Assembly: GCA_963681505.1 (NCBI GenBank)
Contig: OY811976.1
Span: forward strand, 3,113,139-3,177,138
Origin: Eunapius fragilis
Lineage: Eukaryota > Porifera > Demospongiae > Spongillida > Spongillidae
Direction of reading: 5' to 3'
DNA length: 64,000 nucleotides
Position 1 is the stretch's first letter; each line of letters opens with the position of its first letter. The notes beneath the pieces are model-generated. The model was not told where the DNA came from. It ran no database searches and saw only the letters and a list, made by a program, of their open reading frames with translations. Shown here one piece after another: positions 1-10,370 of this stretch. Position numbers and translations under genes: made by a program.

Positions 1-198
1 CGCTACATCAAGTGGGATTTTGTTAATAGCATTCGTTAATAGCATTGATACTTAATTCTCAGGTCTGAGACACCCCCCCCCCCCCCCCCCCCCCCCCCCG
101 TTAATGTGGTGAAGATATGGTTGAATTGCTACTATAATTCACGTTAATTTATTCACGATCGGCTGGAAGGCCCCCCCCCCCCCCCGTATCCGCCTCTG
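1..198. mobile_element. Right end of a hAT-like MITE plus poly-C tracts
   Basis: Two long C runs (about 71-99 and 171-185) are followed by the terminal motif ATCCGCCTCTG ending at 198. The same motif closes the more complete element at 48325-48629, whose other end is CAGGGGCGGATCC. The motif abuts glycine-zipper coding sequence directly at 199, so the element appears to have inserted into, or truncated, that gene copy. The matching left end is not visible and may lie outside the window. Confidence 0.45.
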
Positions 199-256
199 TA
201 GGTCCTCCTCCTGCAGCCACTCCTGCCATTGTAGCCTGGCCTTCGTTGTTGCTCAT
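199..256 (-). pseudogene. Truncated copy 1 of the glycine-zipper gene
   Basis: On the minus strand this begins with an ATG (complement of 254-256) and reads MSNNEGQATMAGVAAGGGP, nearly identical to residues 1-19 of the intact gene at 3135-3350. It stops where the hAT-like end begins at 198. The upstream flank (257-544) also matches the intact copy's flank, so gene start and flank were duplicated together. Confidence 0.75.
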
Positions 257-310
257 GGCTTGTTTCCTAAAAATAAAATAAAAATAAAAAAACTAAATAA
301 AATAAATATA

Positions 311-544
311 TAAATGGCAGTTTTGGTGGTGTAAAAGCAAGAAACAAGGTCATGACTGGGCAAAAGAAATAGGCCTATATTTAGCACATTCCTCAGTATT
401 TTAGAACAGGACTGTACTGAATATAGCCTATTTCATTTTCCTGGTCCCACTCTAGTCAATAACCGTGCTTTTAACACCATCAATGTATTTCAATCCTACA
501 TGCCACAAATTTTCTTATAAGAGAATGTTTTTATTTACTTGTTT
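311..544. mobile_element. Partial hairpin MITE (ACAAGTAA family), copy 1
   Basis: The right arm ends in GAGAATGTTTTTATTTACTTGT. The left arm survives only from the GGTGGTGTAAAAGCAAG region inward. The same arrangement occurs at 3384-3622 next to the intact glycine-zipper gene. Family membership rests on the arm sequence shared with complete copies at 876-1152, 25836-26123, 46350-46602, 46814-47068 and 58044-58333. Confidence 0.7.
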
Positions 545-554
545 AAGATGGCAG

Positions 555-865
555 CAATGACAGGGTGGTCAAAGATTGATTTTAACGCAAAAATTGCTAG
601 ACTAGAGTTGAGAACTAGTTTGGCAGTAATGCAGTAATGATTAAGAGGTACGCCGACAGGACAGTGCTGATTAACAGGTGGTAAAAGTATTTTAAACACC
701 CGAAAATCTATCACGGCTGTTTCATACATTTTGAAATGAGATCATAACAACCGAATTACAATATATCATACGTATCTCATTAATAAAAGACACCTAACCT
801 TGGAGTTTGTGTACACTCTTTGTACCAACGGAAAAACCGATACCAATATAATCTTCAGCAAACAT
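555..865. repeat. Dispersed repeat, copy A (also 4722-4850 and 5160-5570)
   Basis: The stretch with AAAATTGCTAGACTAGAGTTG, the segment TTAAGAGGTACGCCGA and the later ATATATCATACGTATCTCATT recurs at 4722-4850 and, most fully, at 5160-5570 in the same orientation. No coding frame is conserved among the copies. The function and ends of the repeat are unknown. Confidence 0.7.
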
Positions 866-875
866 TCTAAACATT

Positions 876-1152
876 ACAAGTAATAAGAACATTCTCTATA
901 CGAGAAGAGTGGTGGTATATAGGAATCAATGGTGATGGTGATGTAAAAAGCATAGGAACTGATTGAAAAGGAAAAATGAAATAGACCTATAGTAGTAACA
1001 TGTTGTAATAGTTAAATGTGCATGCTAATATAGGTCTATTTCACTTTTCCTTTTCAATCAGAAGCCTTGTTCCCTTGCTTTTTACACCACCATCACAATT
1101 GATTTCTATATACCACCAGCCTTCTAGTATAGAGAATGTTTTTATTACTTGT
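876..1152. mobile_element. Complete hairpin MITE, ACAAGTAA family
   Basis: A 277-bp element begins ACAAGTAATAAGAACATTCT and ends with its complement, AGAATGTTTTTATTACTTGT. Its arms pair over most of their length (for example AATATAGGTCTATTTCA against TGAAATAGACCTATAGT), so the whole unit can fold into one hairpin. It encodes nothing. Arm pairing and multiple copies in this window define it as a foldback-type MITE. Confidence 0.8.
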
Positions 1153-2270
1153 TTTTATGACTTGTTTCCTAAATCTCGATGTTTGGTACACTGGACTCCT
1201 TCATTTTAGGAGGAAAAGCACTGAGATCACTCTGGCTAAATATAGTTCAAACTTTGTTGTGTTAAAGAACATACCCAAAGGTGGCCCTTGGTTACTTAAG
1301 ATGATAATTATTGTATTAATGGAGCATAACTGATGGCCTGCCCAAAAGCCTCTGATGGTAGCCCAAGGCCCTCTGGTTGACGACCACTTATGATGTTCTC
1401 AGCCATTGAAATTGGTAGATATCACATGTGACCACCACAAGTCTCTCTCATTCCTTCTTCAGAGAGTGCCATCCGTGTTGGTCTCCTGTATCATTACGTG
1501 ATTTTCCCCTATCTTTTTTAAACATGCAAACAATAGCAAGTAAAAATAAAAACAAATAACTGACTATTTAGTGCATGACCCACTTGGTCACAAACGAACA
1601 CTCGACTCAAGCAAACGCAAGCCAAGCTCTCTGACATATATAACTGTAACCTCATTTTCTGACATAACCATTTTCTACCATAATGACGCTATGCATCTTT
1701 TGGTGCAAGTTGTGCCTAATTAAATCTCACTATTTAAGGGGTAAGACAAGTTTATTAATAATGAATAGTGGAACATGTGACACCCTATTGCCAATGAACA
1801 AGCATCACGAAAATTAATGAATTTGCACCAAGCTCGGATGAACCTGTCTAATGCTTGTGGTTGAAACCGTCAGGGTCTGGGGCAATCTGGCCTTAAATAC
1901 CTTCTGCCTCTTGTCTCGGCATGTCAGTTGAACCAAATTTACCATTCTTGGCAACATATGGTCTTGTCCTCACAAACTGAACCAGTGCCAACATTTCATA
2001 TTTAATGTTTTTGGTCATTTTACTCATAGCTTGTGCATTCATTTGCAGTGCACGCACACATATACATATATTAAACACTACACAAGGACTTCACAATTTC
2101 CAACCTCAGTCCTCTGTGCTCATGTTCTCTAATGCCATAAAATTTGTCATATGAAAGACAATAAAAGGTATTTTGGCCCATATGCTACTATATAAGGAAT
2201 ATAATACATAATATAATAGTACAGTACATACAACACATGCAAGCTTAAAATTCCTGAGGGAACATATCAG
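1153..2270. other. Stretch without recognised feature
   Basis: AT-rich sequence with only short open frames. I found no domain, splice-consistent exon pair, inverted repeat or tandem array here. Confidence 0.5.
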
Positions 2271-2612
2271 CTGAATGGTCCTAGCATCAACTGAATGGTC
2301 CTAGCATCAACTGAATGGTCCTAGCATCAACTGAATGGTCCTAGCATCAGCTGAATGGTCCTAGCATCAACTGAATGGTCCTAGCATCAGCTGAATGGTC
2401 CTAGCATCAGCTGAATGGTCCTAGCATCAGCTGAATGGTCCTAGCATCAGCTGAATGGTCCTAGCATCAGCTAAATGGTCCTAGCATCAGCTGAATAGTC
2501 CTAGCATCAGCTGAATGTTCCTAGCATCAGCTGAATGGTCCTAGCATCAGCTGAATGGTCCTAGCATCAGCGGAATGGTCCTAATGGTCCTAGCATCAGC
2601 TGAATGTTCCTA
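2271..2612. repeat. 20-bp minisatellite, about 17 copies
   Basis: The unit CTGAATGGTCCTAGCATCAG is repeated head to tail with point variants (last base A or G; TGGTC or TGTTC). One partial unit is inserted near 2580-2590. The period is not a multiple of three, so it gives no long open frame. Confidence 0.95.
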
Positions 2613-3134
2613 GAATTCACACTTACCACAATACTTGCTTCGTAAACCAAACTAAAAATACAAAGGGGATGAAGGTTGCACGTCTTATTTGAGCAGCTAA
2701 GGTTTAGGGCTAACTCACAGCTTTGTAATGAAGGTCCAGCAGAAGTTATGCACAAACAAAAGAAACCAATTAGAAGTAAGTCTTAGCCTGCAATGAGTTC
2801 ATCACGAAGGCTCTAGCATTAGCTCAAATGAGGATGATGCCAAGTTTGCAATACAAGTTAGATAATACCAATTGTTGGTCAGTATGGCCACCAGGCAGGG
2901 GATGAATGATAACGTTTAGCTCCCCATAAGCCGTACGTGTGACGCAATATCATCCTCCTATCATACTTAAAGGTATTAATAAATAAACTTGACCGCACCC
3001 CTCTGCTTTAAAACTTTTACTATACTTTAATAACTATGTTAGTTTCAGCAGATGTGGCAGCTGAAGTATTGGTGGTAATGATTGTTAAGCGCTAGAATGA
3101 ATAAAGGCAACATTAGCACAACACGCACAACAAT
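2613..3134. other. Stretch without recognised feature
   Basis: Lies 3' of the minus-strand glycine-zipper gene. It probably includes that gene's 3' untranslated region, but no clear AATAAA signal or further coding frame was recognised. Confidence 0.4.
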
Positions 3135-3350
3135 TCAGTTTCGCTTCTGAGCTTGCTGACTGCCAAAGATTGCTCCAACAATGCCCCCTGTTGCCAGGCC
3201 AACGCCAGCTCCGATCATTGCACCAGCAATTGTACCCACCCCAGGTACAATGCTCCCTATTCCCGCTCCAATTAGAGCCCCTGCACCTATGCCAGGTCCT
3301 CCACCTGCAGCCACTCCTGCCATTGTAGCCTGGCCTTGGTTGTTGCTCAT
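3135..3350 (-). CDS. Small glycine-zipper protein, 71 aa
   Basis: An intact short frame starts MSNNQGQATMAGVAAGGGP and continues with GxxxG-type repeats through residues 18-62 (for example GAGALIGAGIGSIVPGVG), ending in a polar tail SQQAQKRN. Such glycine-zipper runs are known to pack closely as membrane helices, and two hydrophobic halves around a central PGVG turn fit a helical hairpin. There is no cleavable signal peptide. Just upstream of the ATG on the minus strand a pyrimidine-rich stretch ends in CTTTAG, so a 5' UTR intron is possible. Two damaged relatives lie at 199-256 and 13003-13208, so this is a locally duplicated family. I do not recognise a named family; a membrane-active peptide or a mitochondrial or ER hairpin protein are both possible. 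The fact that one of three copies is still open argues for coding, but expression is unproven. Confidence 0.6.
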   Translation of the reverse strand: MSNNQGQATMAGVAAGGGPGIGAGALIGAGIGSIVPGVGTIAGAMIGAGVGLATGGIVGAIFGSQQAQKRN

Positions 3351-3383
3351 GGCTTGTTTCCTAAAGAAAAAGAAGAACTAAAT

Positions 3384-3622
3384 GGCAGTTTTGGTGGTGT
3401 AAAAGCAAGAAACAAGGTCATGACTGGGCAAAAGAAATAGGCCTATATTCCTCAGTATGCAATATTTTAGAATGTTCAGGACAGTGCTAAATATAGCCTA
3501 TTTCATTTTCCTGGTCCCACTCCAGTCAATAACCTTGTTTCCGTGCTTTTAACACCATCAATGTATTTCAATCCTACATGCCACCAACTTTCTCATAGAG
3601 AATGTTTTTATTTACTTGTTTA
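3384..3622. mobile_element. Partial hairpin MITE (ACAAGTAA family), copy 2
   Basis: Same truncated structure as 311-544 and in the same position relative to the glycine-zipper start codon. This shows that the gene start and MITE were duplicated as one block. It lies in what would be the promoter region of the minus-strand gene. Confidence 0.7.
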
Positions 3623-4589
3623 ACATGGCAGCAACAACAGGGGATAAAGATTGCTTTTATTGTACAGATGCTTTAGTGATTAATTTCAAAACTTTTCCAA
3701 AACTATTCACAAATAATGGCAACAGGTTTCCAAGACCATACCCATAATATCTCAGCACAAAGATCGTCATTCCCTGACAGGAAACTTGAAATCAACTTGG
3801 GTACAGAAACTGAAGTAACAATACTGCCTGATACAGTGGGTTCCTCAGCACTAGTACAAAGGGGTCAACTATACCTGGTTATGCTCCCTTTAAGGCTAAA
3901 GCAAGGAGGTCCTTGCGTTTTACTCCCTCAGCATGACTAAGAAGAGCTGTCTTGCCCATCGATTTGATTGAAAACGTATTATGGCAAACTTTTCATAATG
4001 CTACATGCTGATCTTTACCATCCCTGCAAACCCAATCCTTTAGACTTCTGTTAGCCACGCATCATTAATAGAACACACTGCAGGCATTCTGGCCGCACGC
4101 TTGCAAATTTACACGACCTAGCTATGGAAAAGATGGTACAAACTTGTTACATGAAGCAGCTAACCATTTCACGGGACAGGTAATAACGCTTGTACAGTAC
4201 TGCTCTAGAGTATGGTGGTGGGGGGGGGGGGGGGGGGGGGGGAGAGGGGGGGGGGGGAACAAGTTGCGAGTGAGCATACGCAACGTCGTTGTGCGCACGA
4301 GTAAGTAATCTAACTCTGCGTGTGAGAATTTGTGTGTGTGTGTGCTTTGTGTGCAAGTCGGTGCTGACGAGTGTACGCGTGATCGAGGAACCACTCCAAT
4401 TAGCACCCCCCACTGACTCCCAAGTACTTCGTAGTCGGTACTGTATATTCAAACGTGCACTGGTTTTCATGTCCTTACACATACGTACGTACTTACTACT
4501 ACTAGTCGTACCTGTATACTTTCTTTTCACAAAAAAAAAAAAATTTGACTCTTAACAAAGCCAAGGAACGGACAAATGCGCATGCGCAG
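3623..4589. other. Non-coding stretch with a poly-G tract
   Basis: It contains an interrupted G run at about 4216-4257. Open frames here (for example 3716-3940) have no recognisable domain or splice support. Confidence 0.4.
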
Positions 4590-5570
4590 TTTTTTATCGA
4601 TGGGAAGTGGCTTTGTCAAAACATTCCAAAACTTTAAACATATTCCGGGCCCTTGAAAACATCACAATGATTAGTACAAACTTTTCCAGGATTCCAAACC
4701 TGTACGAACCCTGATCAATGTAAAAATTGCGAGACTAGAGTTGAGACTTGAATTAGTTTGGCAGTAATGATTAAGAGGTACGCCGATAGGACAGTGCTGT
4801 TTAAAACAGGTGGTAAAAGTATTTAAAACTGGTATAACATCCTAAAACATTAAAACATCTCTTAATCTGTTGTGACGTGTAACCACATCACCATCACGTT
4901 TGCATGTCAGGGAGTGATGGCTGTACGAACAGCGCTTGCCGCGGATATCACGAAAGGGGCGAACACTCGAGCCAGCCACGATCTTGATCTCAATTAATCC
5001 ATAGATCTACTATAATATCTATGATTAATCACGTACAATACAGCAATTACATCACACAATTACATTATAATACGTAACTAAACAATAACACAACACTTTT
5101 TCACTTTTTCCAACGCAGTTCTTTTTCATCAATCGGAAGTGGCTTTTGTCAAAACTATTTAACTTGTTTACAGATAAACATGTTCCCAAACTTTGCCAGG
5201 CCCTTGAAAACATCAAAATGATTAGTACAAACTTTTCCAGGATTCCAAAACCTGTACGAACCCTGAATTCAATGTGATTAACGCAAAAATTGCTAGACTA
5301 GAGTTGAGACTTGAACTAGTTTGGCAGTAATGATTAAGAGGTACGCCGATAGGACAGTGCTGTTTAACAGGTGGTAAAATCATTTTTAACTGGTGTAACA
5401 TCCGAAAATCTATCACGACTGTTCCATACGTTTTGAAATGAGATCATAAAAACTGAATTACAATATATCATACGTATCTCATTTAAAAAAAACACCTAAC
5501 TTTGGAGTTGGTGTACACTCTTTGTACCAACTGAAAAACAGATACCAATATAATCTCCAACAAATATCTC
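4590..5570. repeat. Two further copies (B and C) of the dispersed repeat
   Basis: Copies at about 4590-4860 and 5120-5570 share CCCTTGAAAACATCA, AGGATTCCAAA and TTAAGAGGTACGCCGATAGG. Copy C extends further, to TACCAATATAATCT, as copy A does. All three are in the same orientation. Confidence 0.75.
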
Positions 5571-5727
5571 AATATCATAAGACTGCTTAAGCAAACAAAT
5601 GCAGCTAGCGACTAATCGCATGTACTATTTGCCAAGGAAAGAGGAGGCACTTTTGCCGACGATATTAAAAAGGCATGTGTTGCTTATTTACATATTGTGC
5701 TCTTATAAAATCGGCTAAAACAAACAT

Positions 5728-5833
5728 AGAGGAGGAGAGCTATGATTGGTGCGTAGAGGAGGAGAGCAATGATTGGTGCGTAGAGGAGGAGAGCTATGAT
5801 TGGTGCGTAGAGGAGGAGAGCAATGATTGGTGC
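5728..5833. repeat. 27-bp tandem repeat, 4 copies, alternating variants
   Basis: Four 27-bp units alternate between AGCTATGATTGG and AGCAATGATTGG. The plus strand keeps one frame (5675-5977) in which the units read EEESYDWCV and EEESNDWCV in turn. No domain lies around it, so I treat it as a minisatellite rather than a gene. Confidence 0.8.
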
Positions 5834-6895
5834 ACCATTTGCAGGATAACAAGGTATACTAAAGCTGAACTATTACTAAATATGTGTGCTATAATGTGCA
5901 TGCATCAGATATTCACAAAGTCTGGGATAGTTGGCATTTCTGGTATCAACCACCCATGCATGCTTATTTTGTCCTGATACATATTGATGCCAGGAGCGAT
6001 CCATGTGTTCAATATAAATGCTTCGGGAGACATGCATCAATCAATGCACATTGAAATCAAACACGCACAGTGCACCAAGTGGAGCCACATTACACAAGTA
6101 AGCTAGCAGCATACAGCACATTGGTGTTGGTAGCTGAAGGACAATCATGTAGAACTTCTCCATAAGGGTCATGACAGGAACATTTTTAAAAGGTATACAA
6201 TATATACACTTGACATTTGGCAGAATTCCGAGTTCAATACCCAATACATGTTCACATTGCTATGAGAAGCCATACCATCAAAAGAAGCACTTGATGATGT
6301 CCTTGTACCAGGAGCATGTGTAGAATGCATGTTTATCAGGGTATACTTTCAAAATCATTATCATGTTCACACAATGCGTAAGATATATTTATACCACACA
6401 GAATAGCGACAAGACGTTGTTGAATGCATAGCTATTTATTGCTTGTAGGTCATGCCATTCAATAGTGTATTGACAAGGCTATATAAATTCCATTCTTGCT
6501 CAAGCAGCTCAGCTGTATGTTACAGGACCACCCCCATATCATTTCACCAGCATGTCAGCTTCGGTACAAACTCCTGAAGAACGTCGGATGAACGGCTCTA
6601 CTTAAACCGCCTATAACATTATTGTTCAGTGGGCACAAAATGGCACCTTAATTATTCTGACACATAAGAATGGACCGTACAAAAAAAGTTGTGTAGTAAT
6701 ATATGAACTATGCAAAACGCATGATCAAGTATTTTGCTATCTTTTAAAGTGTGTCTTGCCAATAAAATCAGAGCAAATTGTAAAAAACCTTACCGCCATT
6801 TACTCCACCCTATTAAACCTTTTGGCATGTTCGCCAGGTATGCAGGTATGATTTCAATTAAGAAGTGAGTATTGCATGCTATGATTAAATGAGGT
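5834..6895. other. Stretch without recognised feature
   Basis: AT-rich sequence. No domain, tandem array or inverted repeat was recognised. Confidence 0.4.
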
Positions 6896-7140
6896 TGTGG
6901 TAGCAAAAAGGGACCTAGCGTATATTTAAAAATTTCCAGGAAGGAAAGGAACTTCAAAGTTGACGCTTGAAATTAAAATGTACGCGTAATAACAAATTCA
7001 GGCCACTGTAACTCCAGGATGGACAGACTAATTTCCAGTACGTAAGAAAGAAGTTGTAGAGGACATAGGTGTCTCTTAGAAAATAAAATGATTTGAAAAC
7101 TTGAAAAATATGCGCTAGGTCCCCTTTTCGCTGCCACGAT
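6896..7140. mobile_element. Short foldback element
   Basis: The left end GTGGTAGCAAAAAGGGACCT (6896 on) is matched in inverted form by AGGTCCCCTTTTCGCTGCCAC (to about 7138), with pairing continuing through the AGCGTATATTT segment. The unit is about 245 bp with no coding capacity, consistent with a MITE. Confidence 0.65.
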
Positions 7141-7920
7141 CCCAAATAAATATACATTGCAAAATAAAAATAAAAAACAATAAGGATCATATCCACAAGA
7201 AAAAGTTAAAAATATATGCTCAACATGGGTTTTTTGTTCGACAAAACCAGGGACAAGGTCACACGGTTTTTACGCTTATTCCCAACCCGGACGCTTAATC
7301 CCAGCTAGGATCGATGTTTTTTTTTTTCTTTTGTGTGTATTTTAAAAACCACCCTGAAAAACCATGCATGTCTGAACGTACGCGTTTTAAAAAAAAAATA
7401 TTCCTGTGATCCATGGCGTGACGAATAGTCACCGAGGACACATTACAGTGCTGCTGATGGTCTCCCCGAACCACCGCACTATCGACGGTCAGGCCCGGAG
7501 GGACAGATACAATGACCGGGGGACCTAGTGTAGCATGCAGCAGAAAGGGACCCCGCTCTGGAGGTGTTAGATCTATCTATACACTCCCGGGCTTAGGAAA
7601 AACCAATGAGCTGATGGGAACCAGGGGAGCAGGGATTTAGATTACTAGCCCAGTACTGTAACAGTATATAGCACAGTCATAGCCACACCGAGATAGCACA
7701 GTAAAACGTGCAAAGGACCAAATCAATGCCTACCTCTGGGTTGCTCGGGCAATGTCACGTGACAAATTTGGAGTTGTTAATTGATGGAGTGGAAGTTTAT
7801 AAGCGGTGGCATCTAATTTAAGAATTAAAAGCGTTGAAGTGACCACTACTCTCGGTTGTAGCATAGTTCAGCCCCCCTCCCCCCTCCTACTTTCGCGGGA
7901 TGGTATGCAATCACAATCAA
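7141..7920. other. Stretch without recognised feature
   Basis: No coding domain was recognised. The words GGGACCTAG (around 7529) and AGAAAGGGACCCC echo the foldback end at 6896, possibly a decayed relative. Confidence 0.35.
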
Positions 7921-8353
7921 TCAACAACTTATTAACACTGTAGCTCGCGGGACATTAAAATATGGCATCATCTCTCAGTCATACATTCACCCTGGAAGCA
8001 TTGTTTACAGCGATGAGTGGAGTTCATACAATCAGCTGTCTGCGACCACAGGACAGGGTTACCCACCAAACAGTTACTCATTCTCTGCACTTTATTGATC
8101 CCCTTTCAGGAGCACACACGCAAAGGGGTCGAAGCAATTTGGAGCTCATGCAAGAGAATGCGAGAGGAACGAACTATCCATTCGAAGCTTTTCGTTACAT
8201 ATCTCCTCGAATTTATGTGGAGAAGAAGGTTCGGAGGCCCTAGCGCTTTTTCAAATATAGTTAAGCACATTGCTGAGCAGTATGACCAGAACTGAGAGAC
8301 GATGCCAATTTTTAATGTCCCGCGAGCTACAGTGTTAATAAAAGTTTGTTGAT
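7921..8353. mobile_element. Foldback element with about 58-bp terminal inverted repeats
   Basis: The left arm 7921-7978 (TCAACAACTTATTAACACTG, then TAGCTCGCGGGACATTAAAA) is matched in inverted form at 8292-8353. Two overlapping open frames of about 92 codons inside show no recognisable domain. The structure is that of a non-autonomous DNA transposon. Confidence 0.8.
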
Positions 8354-10370
8354 ACTAAAGTTTAAATGGGGGGGGGGGGGGACTTAACTAAAATCCCCGC
8401 ATCCCCACCCCCAATATTTTTTCTTCCTGATTCCTGCACCAGCGCATATATACCAGCACAAATCAGACACTACCACTCCCAAAACACCCTTCTGTTTAGC
8501 TTGTTGACTTAGTTAATTATGAGATTATAATTATAGTCCAACTCAAATCCTATATGGAAATTTCTAGCGAAACTTCCGATATCTTATGTATTATGTATGT
8601 GCTAATGTATGTTATTTGTATTGCGCAAATATTTTTTTACATTGTTTTGGAATCGAAGTCAAGCCTATTTCAATGTAAACGTAACGTCACCTCCTGCCTC
8701 CATGCTCATGCATGATGACCACAATGACAACATTTATCATTGGTCTTCGCCGACTGGGCACGTACATACATCACAACTAACTGGATGGATTAACCTAAAT
8801 GTGGCATGTGCATATACATCTTTCTGTGACAGGGGCCAAATTGGTTACCTTCCTCAGGGGATAAAACTCAAACGTTAGAAAAACCTCATTAAGAAAAAAT
8901 CAAAAAATCACACAGCGGGCAAAAGATCCAATACATTTTGCCTTTGAGTCCAACGACTACACTTCAGCTATCTGCATAACAACGGGTTAAGGTTAATTGC
9001 TCTGTGGCAACGGAATACACAACCAGACACGGAAAGAACAACATGCACAGTCTCTTAGACTGTCTTTTAACTATCTCATCAAGTCCTGCCTTTATACTCT
9101 TCACCACGGGAACCTACCAACTGATATTTTCGGATGGGGGAGGAAAAGTTTACATATACATTGTTCTTACCTCAAACACCTGACCTGTCTGTTGTCCAAT
9201 ATCGGGCCCCTTCTCGATTTGTCACGCATGCGCTATTATGACAACACCAAATACAAATTATTGTATTATGTAAATCTAACACATTTTTATTACATGCAAA
9301 GCCTTAATTGTTGTTACACAACTGAAGCCTGCAATATCCCTTCCATTAGAGAACTTTTGTCATGCTGGCGATATCACAATCGATGCAGCACCAAGGCTGA
9401 GAGCATTTCGTGTATGGTTATAAGATTGGAAGTACATGTAAAGGAAACTGTTAAGGCGGGTTCACAATATGAAGATGTAACATCAACGCGTAACAGTTTA
9501 CGCTGACATTGGGTTAGAAGTATTTTTGTTCAGTTTTGAAAAGTTCGATCCATTCACGCTGCTTAATTTTAATGACATTTATACGATATATGGAACCTGC
9601 TTCCGCAGGCTTCGATAAACCATGCCAGCTAGTGTTCTACACGGACATATTGCTTTCTGAGCAGGATAGATCACAAACCTGTTTATGGTCTACGATATGA
9701 AGACATCAAGCCTCTTAAAAGTATAATTGTAGCTCAATGTACATACCATTTTTGTCGGTTGAATAAATATATATCTTATATGTCTGTCTGTTGAATGGAA
9801 TGAATTAGGCAGAAAATGCAGGAGCTCTTGCCAGGTGTGCAGGATGTCTGGTGATTTGTGGCGTTGTGGCGTTGTAGAGAATGCTTTTATGACTTGTTGA
9901 AAACAGACTCCTCATCATTCGTCCAATGACCAGCAGCATGCACCGGATGCTTTTGAAAAATGACCAATGGCTGAACAGTTATTTACATGCACTGGCATTT
10001 ACATTACAAATTGCTACATATGTAGTAGGTACTTAACTACTACCCTGTTCCATACAGTTCTATTTATCAACAAGGCCAGGATTATGAAAGCATTTAAAGG
10101 ATGAACACACGGACGGCAATCTTAAAACAAATGTTTGTTCCCTATAAATGACAGCAGATACAAAGCTGCATGGAAACGTTGGTAACCGCGTATCTTATCT
10201 GAACAGCCTAATTCTTCTTCAGTCAGATTCAAACAAACACTTGCAGCTACACCTAAATCACACTGATGGTCATGACCCTGTACAAAACTGGTCAGTGAGG
10301 GTGAAGAGCAGTCCTCGGAACAAACCTACCAAATTCTACTTAGGGATATCAGGCAAGTAATGGTGTGCTT
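8354..10370. other. Stretch without recognised gene
   Basis: Contains a G run (about 8369-8381) and an open frame of 169 codons (8997-9506) with no recognised domain and no splice or composition support. The end (10148-10360) directly precedes the LINE and could be part of its 5' region. Confidence 0.35.

Noticed and set aside
3716-3940. Possible ankyrin-like coding sequence, either strand
   Set aside because: A short minus-strand reading (MGKTALLSHAEGVKRKDLLA) looks faintly ankyrin-like, but there is no second repeat and stops surround it.
8997-9506. Possible gene of 169 codons
   Set aside because: No recognisable domain, no splice partners, composition like the surrounding non-coding DNA; random occurrence is plausible at this length.
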